Below are positions 62,255 through 64,000 of a stretch of DNA of 64,000 nt, piece after piece. The DNA is taken from positions 558,001-622,000 of the forward strand of contig NC_092358.1 of assembly GCF_030848805.1 (NCBI RefSeq), written 5' to 3'. Under the pieces are notes generated by a model, which was given only the letters and a program-made list of their open reading frames with translations, made no database searches and was not told the DNA's origin. Position 1 is the stretch's first letter, and every line of letters begins with the position of its first letter. The DNA is from Temnothorax longispinosus. Lineage: Eukaryota > Arthropoda > Insecta > Hymenoptera > Formicidae. The position numbers and the translations under genes were made by a program.

Positions 62255-62326
62255 GGGCCTCTCCGGGATTTGAACCCGGGACCTCCTGCACCCAAAGCAG
62301 GAATCATACCCCTAGACCAAGAGGCC
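62255..62326 (-). tRNA. tRNA-Pro: tRNA-Pro (anticodon UGG)
   Basis: A 72-nt gene. The 7-bp acceptor stem GGCCTCT/AGAGGCC is perfectly paired and the discriminator base is C. The D arm has GGTCTAGGGGTATGA (A box) and the anticodon stem CCTGC/GCAGG encloses TTTGGGT with anticodon TGG. The T arm CCCGG GTTCAAATC CCGG carries the B box. No intron. It resembles eukaryotic cytosolic tRNA-Pro and looks functional. Confidence 0.97.
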
Positions 62327-63816
62327 TGATGACCGTTTCGTTTCAAGAAAGGTAGATCTGGCACGTGCTGTTGTAGGAACATAGCGTAATATGATCTGAA
62401 TCGTATCTAATTGTAAGAAAGTATTCAAGTGTCGATAAACACAAAAGATATTTCATTCCAGACGATAATTTACGGTAAAATATATGCGCGCAATGACACG
62501 TATGTGTATATATAATTCGAATTTGGGTCTAAATATCGGCATTGTTGGCAATCATAATGATCTCTCTCCCTCTCGGCTGCTATTATAAATTAGAAACGGT
62601 GCATTATAAATCTCGCTCGGCTGGCTCGGCATCGCATCGGGTCGAGCTCCACTCGAGCCGCGTCGAGAGCGAGAGCGGCGCTTTTTCCGGAGGTTCGCGA
62701 AAAGCGTAGGTCGCGTATAGCTGCAACAAGTGTTCCCTAATCGATATCACATGCCCTGCCAAACGCAAAACTCTTCCGACGGCGCAACGCGAACAAGGAG
62801 CCCTTCGTCTTTTTCTCATCGATGACATCGTCCTCTTACTTTTCTTTAGGAAACCTATATATATCGTGTTTGGGATACATGGCATATATCGTATAGCTAG
62901 GTCATATAGAATAGAATATAGAAAATAAATAATAATGATACAACTGAAAAGAGTCGATCCATGTTTGCCGCGTCACCATCGCCGGCCATTCCTCTTTCCT
63001 CCGTCCTCTGTCCTCTGTCGATCCCCTTACTCCCCTTGCCGGCCTTGCCCCTATTCTTCTCTAGCTCTGGCGAAATTAAAATTCGTTAACAGAGGATGAC
63101 TATATATACGCTTCGTTCAGACATCGGCAATCGTCTTTTATCCGTCGCGTCGCGTCGATTCGACGACTTCGACGTGGCGCGATGATTTATTTTTCTCACA
63201 GGCTGTTCCTCATCCCTATATATCATTATCGTTGCCGCGTGTCGACGACGATGTTTTTTTTTTCTCTCTCTCTAGCTCTTTCTCCCTAATCTCCATTGTT
63301 TTCTCACGTCTTTCTTTCTCTAGCTCGCTTTATCATATTCTACGTTTTGGTTTGGTTGGCTCGGTTGGCCCCCAGGCCCAGTACCCGGCGGCGCGTGGCG
63401 CGTCACGACTCACGGCGCGTCGCAATCGATTCACGCCCTGCGCGTCGTCGCCGCCGCCTGTTGTACCTCTTGTACCTCCTCCTCATCATCCTGTCTGCCC
63501 TCGCTACTTCGCTACCTCGCTTTTCAGTTCCAGTTTCCAGTCAGTGCCAGTCTGCCAGTCGCTGCGGCGGAACCGGCAGCCCTTTACGGGGAGGACATGG
63601 TTCAGAAGCTCGCAGTCTCGCAGCCAGGACCGCCAAGTGGTGATCGTTATTTCTCTCGCGAAGCAGAACAGTGCGGGTGTTTCTCGTGGTGTGACGCGTA
63701 CGATATGTGTCGCAGGCTGTGAAAAAGGCTACCCGTTGCGTCACGCCCAGGTGAGAAGTGAGAACGGATCTGCATTTTATATATATGCGTTCCATCCTAT
63801 ATGCCTCCCCCCCCCT

Positions 63817-63851
<35 letters not shown>

Positions 63852-64000
63852 TTTGTATTTAATCTCGTAAATTTGCAGGAAACTTGCTCTTGTGTCTATA
63901 GAATTTTTTATTGTATTTAATTTTCTAAGATATACATACTGTACGATTGTGCGTGTGTGTATAGTTAAAGGGACTCTATCAGAATAAGATAAAAATTGAT
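62327..64000. other. Non-coding right end
   Basis: Upstream of the tRNA. A long plus-strand frame at 63232-63870 is Ser/Leu/Arg-rich from pyrimidine tracts and has no domain. It ends in a (CT)n microsatellite at 63807-63850. It may be promoter or 5' UTR of a gene beyond the window. Confidence 0.45.
63807..63850. repeat. (CT)n microsatellite
   Basis: An eight-C run followed by about 17 CT units with one break (tctcctctc). Confidence 0.9.

Noticed and set aside
63232..63870. 212-codon plus-strand frame
   Set aside because: Built from CT tracts and low-complexity Ser/Pro/Arg; no domain, no conserved-looking core, and it ends in a microsatellite.
1..64000. CRISPR array, operon or bacterial-type defence system
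   Set aside because: No regularly spaced direct repeats with unique spacers and no prokaryotic-type gene packing; all supported genes are intron-containing animal genes.

Overview
The window looks like nuclear DNA of a hymenopteran insect, most likely an ant (inference). It has intron-rich animal genes with clean GT-AG junctions, CpG-dense intergenic DNA, many simple repeats, and many short inverted-repeat (MITE-like) elements, one of them with mariner-type ends. A run of exactly 500 N (19054-19553) marks a scaffold gap. No bacterial, viral or organellar genes were seen.

Layout. (1) 1-18157, minus strand: the 5' two thirds of a kinesin-3 motor gene (Khc-73/KIF13 type). I resolved 16 coding exons that join in frame into about 1136 residues; the 3' end runs off the left edge. 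Exons 1 and 2 are isolated at 18 kb and 13.4 kb by introns of 4.6 and 7.7 kb. (2) 18.2-19.9 kb: a divergent intergenic region with stacked inverted-repeat elements around the gap. (3) 19979-21575, plus: XRCC1, a DNA single-strand-break repair scaffold, 499 residues in two exons. (4) 22631-24508, plus: PI31/PSMF1, a proteasome regulator, five exons, 282 residues. (5) 28142-29026, minus: PRL-1/PTP4A, a prenylated phosphatase, four exons. A CpG-rich candidate first exon lies 15 kb upstream at about 44.2 kb. (6) 30-48 kb: no convincing coding gene; a 677-bp foldback element, a mariner-type MITE, a CRE-rich CpG segment and simple repeats. (7) 48752-54480, minus: an organic anion transporter polypeptide (Oatp), 12 constitutive coding exons plus one 54-nt cassette. 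Its first exon encodes a tandem GHKRxES repeat. (8) 54.5-64 kb: non-coding, with another MITE and a tRNA-Pro(UGG) at 62255-62326.

The genes are ordinary housekeeping or transport loci and are not an operon or pathway. The most interesting signals are structural. One is a nested transposon insertion whose empty site can be read in the opposite arm of its host element. Another is a frame-preserving duplicated mini-exon in the transporter gene. The others are the repetitive RxxS N-terminus of that transporter, a CxxC...CxxC cluster in the XRCC1 linker, and a Tyr-to-Phe change in the PI31 C-terminal HbYX-type tail. I found no clearly new multi-gene system.
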